Shown here in pieces: positions 5,440-6,191 of a stretch of DNA of 6,191 bases. A program made the translations under genes and the position numbers. Below the pieces are notes generated by a model. It worked only from the letters and a program-made list of their open reading frames with translations, did no database searches and was not told the DNA's origin. Position 1 is the stretch's first letter. Each line of letters starts with the position of its first letter. Origin of the DNA: Actinomycetes bacterium (lineage in GTDB: Bacteria; Actinomycetota; Acidimicrobiia; Spongiisociales; UBA4744); assembly GCA_024641205.1 (NCBI GenBank), contig JAHEDM010000171.1, forward strand, positions 1-6,191. Direction: 5' to 3'.

Positions 5440-6080
5440 ACGGAGCCAGGACCCGTGCTGAGTACCCCGATATGAGCTACGGCATGGAATCGAGCGAGAC
5501 GGCCTCGGAGGCACCGACGGCCCGGGGGCGGTGGCGACGTGAACAGATCATCGAGGCCGCCACTCGCTTGTTCCACTTGCAGGGATTCCATGCCACATCC
5601 ATGGATGAGATCGGCACGGCGGCCGGGATCACCGGACCCGGGCTGTATCGCCACTTCCCTTCCAAGGACGACATCCTGCTGGCGGTGTTCGATCGCATCT
5701 GGGATCTGTTGCGCGGGGCCATCGAACGCATCGCCGGACTCGAACCCGACGAAGCCCTCGATGTGTTGATCGACACCCACACGACGCTGGCGCTCGACCA
5801 GGGGGCGGAACTCATGTTGCTGGTGAGGGAGCTTCGGTACGTTCCGGAGTACTACCAGCGTGCCGCCGAGCGGAACGACGAGCGATACACCGACGCCTGG
5901 GCAGAAGCGATCGTGAAACTACACCAGGAGCTGAGCCTGGATGAAGCGAGGGCAGCCGGTCGCGGTCTGATCGGCTTGATCGGATCTGCCGCCCGCCCGA
6001 TCCCGATCGGGGTGAGTCACGCTCGCCATCGGGATTTGCTGCGCCAGATGTGCCGTGCCTCATTACAGGGAGTGGAGTAA
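5436..6080 (+). CDS. TetR/AcrR-family transcriptional regulator
   Basis: 214 residues if started at GTG 5436, which overlaps the preceding stop by 4 nt (GTGA), a typical coupled arrangement. No good ribosome site precedes any candidate; ATG 5472 or ATG 5484 are alternatives that shorten only a disordered N-terminal tail. The DNA-binding domain spans about 35-80: REQIIEAATRLFHLQGF (35-51), then the helix-turn-helix TSMDEIGTAAGITGPGLYRH (54-73) and the F-P-S-K-D-D turn after it. The remainder (about 85-214) is helical and should hold ligand and dimer contacts; no specific ligand-domain family is recognised. By analogy with TetR regulators of FadE clusters, a CoA thioester or fatty-acid-like effector is plausible. 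Cotranscription with the paired dehydrogenases suggests local control, perhaps of the promoter at 3035-3063 where inverted repeats overlap the -35 box. Confidence 0.9.
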   Translation: MNGARTRAEYPDMSYGMESSETASEAPTARGRWRREQIIEAATRLFHLQGFHATSMDEIGTAAGITGPGLYRHFPSKDDILLAVFDRIWDLLRGAIERIAGLEPDEALDVLIDTHTTLALDQGAELMLLVRELRYVPEYYQRAAERNDERYTDAWAEAIVKLHQELSLDEARAAGRGLIGLIGSAARPIPIGVSHARHRDLLRQMCRASLQGVE

Positions 6081-6087
6081 GCGGGCG

Positions 6088-6101
6088 GCCGGGCAACCGG
6101 C
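6088..6101 (+). other. Small GCAA-tetraloop hairpin in the TetR-MaoC gap
   Basis: GCCGG-GCAA-CCGGC is a perfect 5-bp G/C stem closed by a GNRA-type tetraloop, 7 nt after the TetR stop. It has no U-tract, so it is a poor terminator; it may tune mRNA stability or partly separate the MaoC-like gene from the operon. Chance occurrence in GC-rich sequence is quite possible. Confidence 0.25.
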
Positions 6102-6119
6102 GTCCAACCATCTGAGAAT

Positions 6120-6125
6120 AAGGAG
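6120..6125 (+). promoter_or_regulatory. Ribosome binding site of the MaoC-like gene
   Basis: AAGGAG ends 5 nt before ATG 6131, a strong site that supports this start for the truncated gene. Confidence 0.75.
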
Positions 6126-6130
6126 CAAAC

Positions 6131-6191
6131 ATGCAGACCGTACCGGTCGATCAAATTCCCTCCTACGTTGGAAAAGAGCTCGGTGTATCCG
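6131..6191 (+). CDS. Probable MaoC-family dehydratase / enoyl-CoA hydratase, N-terminal fragment
   Basis: Twenty codons are visible before the window ends: MQTVPVDQIPSYVGKELGVS. The pattern 'L/I-x-x-x-VGKELGVS' near residue 10-20 is the usual opening of MaoC-like hot-dog proteins, normally followed by a Trp and the DQxxI segment; those residues and the catalytic Asp/His lie outside the window, so the call rests on the short N-terminus and context. The family hydrates trans-2-enoyl-CoA to the (R)-3-hydroxyacyl-CoA, which is the step after acyl-CoA dehydrogenation, so it fits the upstream genes. It lies 50 nt after the TetR stop on the same strand, with a good ribosome binding site, and may be part of the same operon. 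Confidence 0.6.
   Translation, partial: MQTVPVDQIPSYVGKELGVS

Noticed and set aside
5434..5490. ATG 5472 or ATG 5484 as the definite TetR start
   Set aside because: Neither has a convincing ribosome site, while GTG 5436 gives a GTGA stop-start overlap with the upstream gene. The choice remains uncertain and is noted in the TetR entry.

Overview
The window reads as the chromosome of a GC-rich actinobacterium. Evidence is the G/C-rich third codon positions, the use of GTG starts, GC-rich hairpins without U-tracts, and a lipoprotein with a Thr-rich spacer after its lipobox cysteine. The spacer style recalls Acidimicrobiia-like lineages, but that placement is inference. All genes lie on the + strand and are tightly packed, with no stretch over 300 bases lacking a gene. 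I see no RNA genes, CRISPR arrays, insertion sequences or phage genes.

Layout: (1) 1-107, the last 34 codons of a LivM-type ABC permease. (2) 151-1545, a lipoprotein type-I solute-binding protein of the branched-chain amino-acid (HAAT) transporter class, closed by a 32-nt perfect palindrome (1567-1598) that probably terminates the transporter operon. (3) 1707-2909, a stand-alone acyl-CoA dehydrogenase (ACAD) resembling the ACAD10/11-FadE2 branch, with short palindromes and a possible leaderless promoter in front. (4) A 198-bp gap with a near-consensus sigma70-type promoter (TTGATA-17-TAAAAT, 3035-3063) and several inverted repeats. (5) 3108-5439, two overlapping ACAD genes. (6) 5436-6080, a TetR-family regulator whose likely GTG start overlaps the previous stop by 4 nt. 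(7) 6131 onward, the first 20 codons of a probable MaoC-type enoyl-CoA hydratase.

The genes fit a module that imports a small organic acid or amino-acid-like compound, or otherwise handles an acyl-CoA, and desaturates then hydrates the CoA thioester in a beta-oxidation-like route under TetR control. The substrate cannot be read from the sequence. The most informative observation is that the two overlapping ACADs carry complementary defects. The first has a glutamate at the LCAD/IVD base position but lacks the Arg/Gln FAD-contact motif. The second keeps that motif but has no carboxylate at either known base position. This is the arrangement expected of an obligate alpha2beta2 heterotetramer like the mycobacterial FadE26-FadE27 (ChsE4-ChsE5) enzyme. 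I found no evidence of a wholly new type of system.
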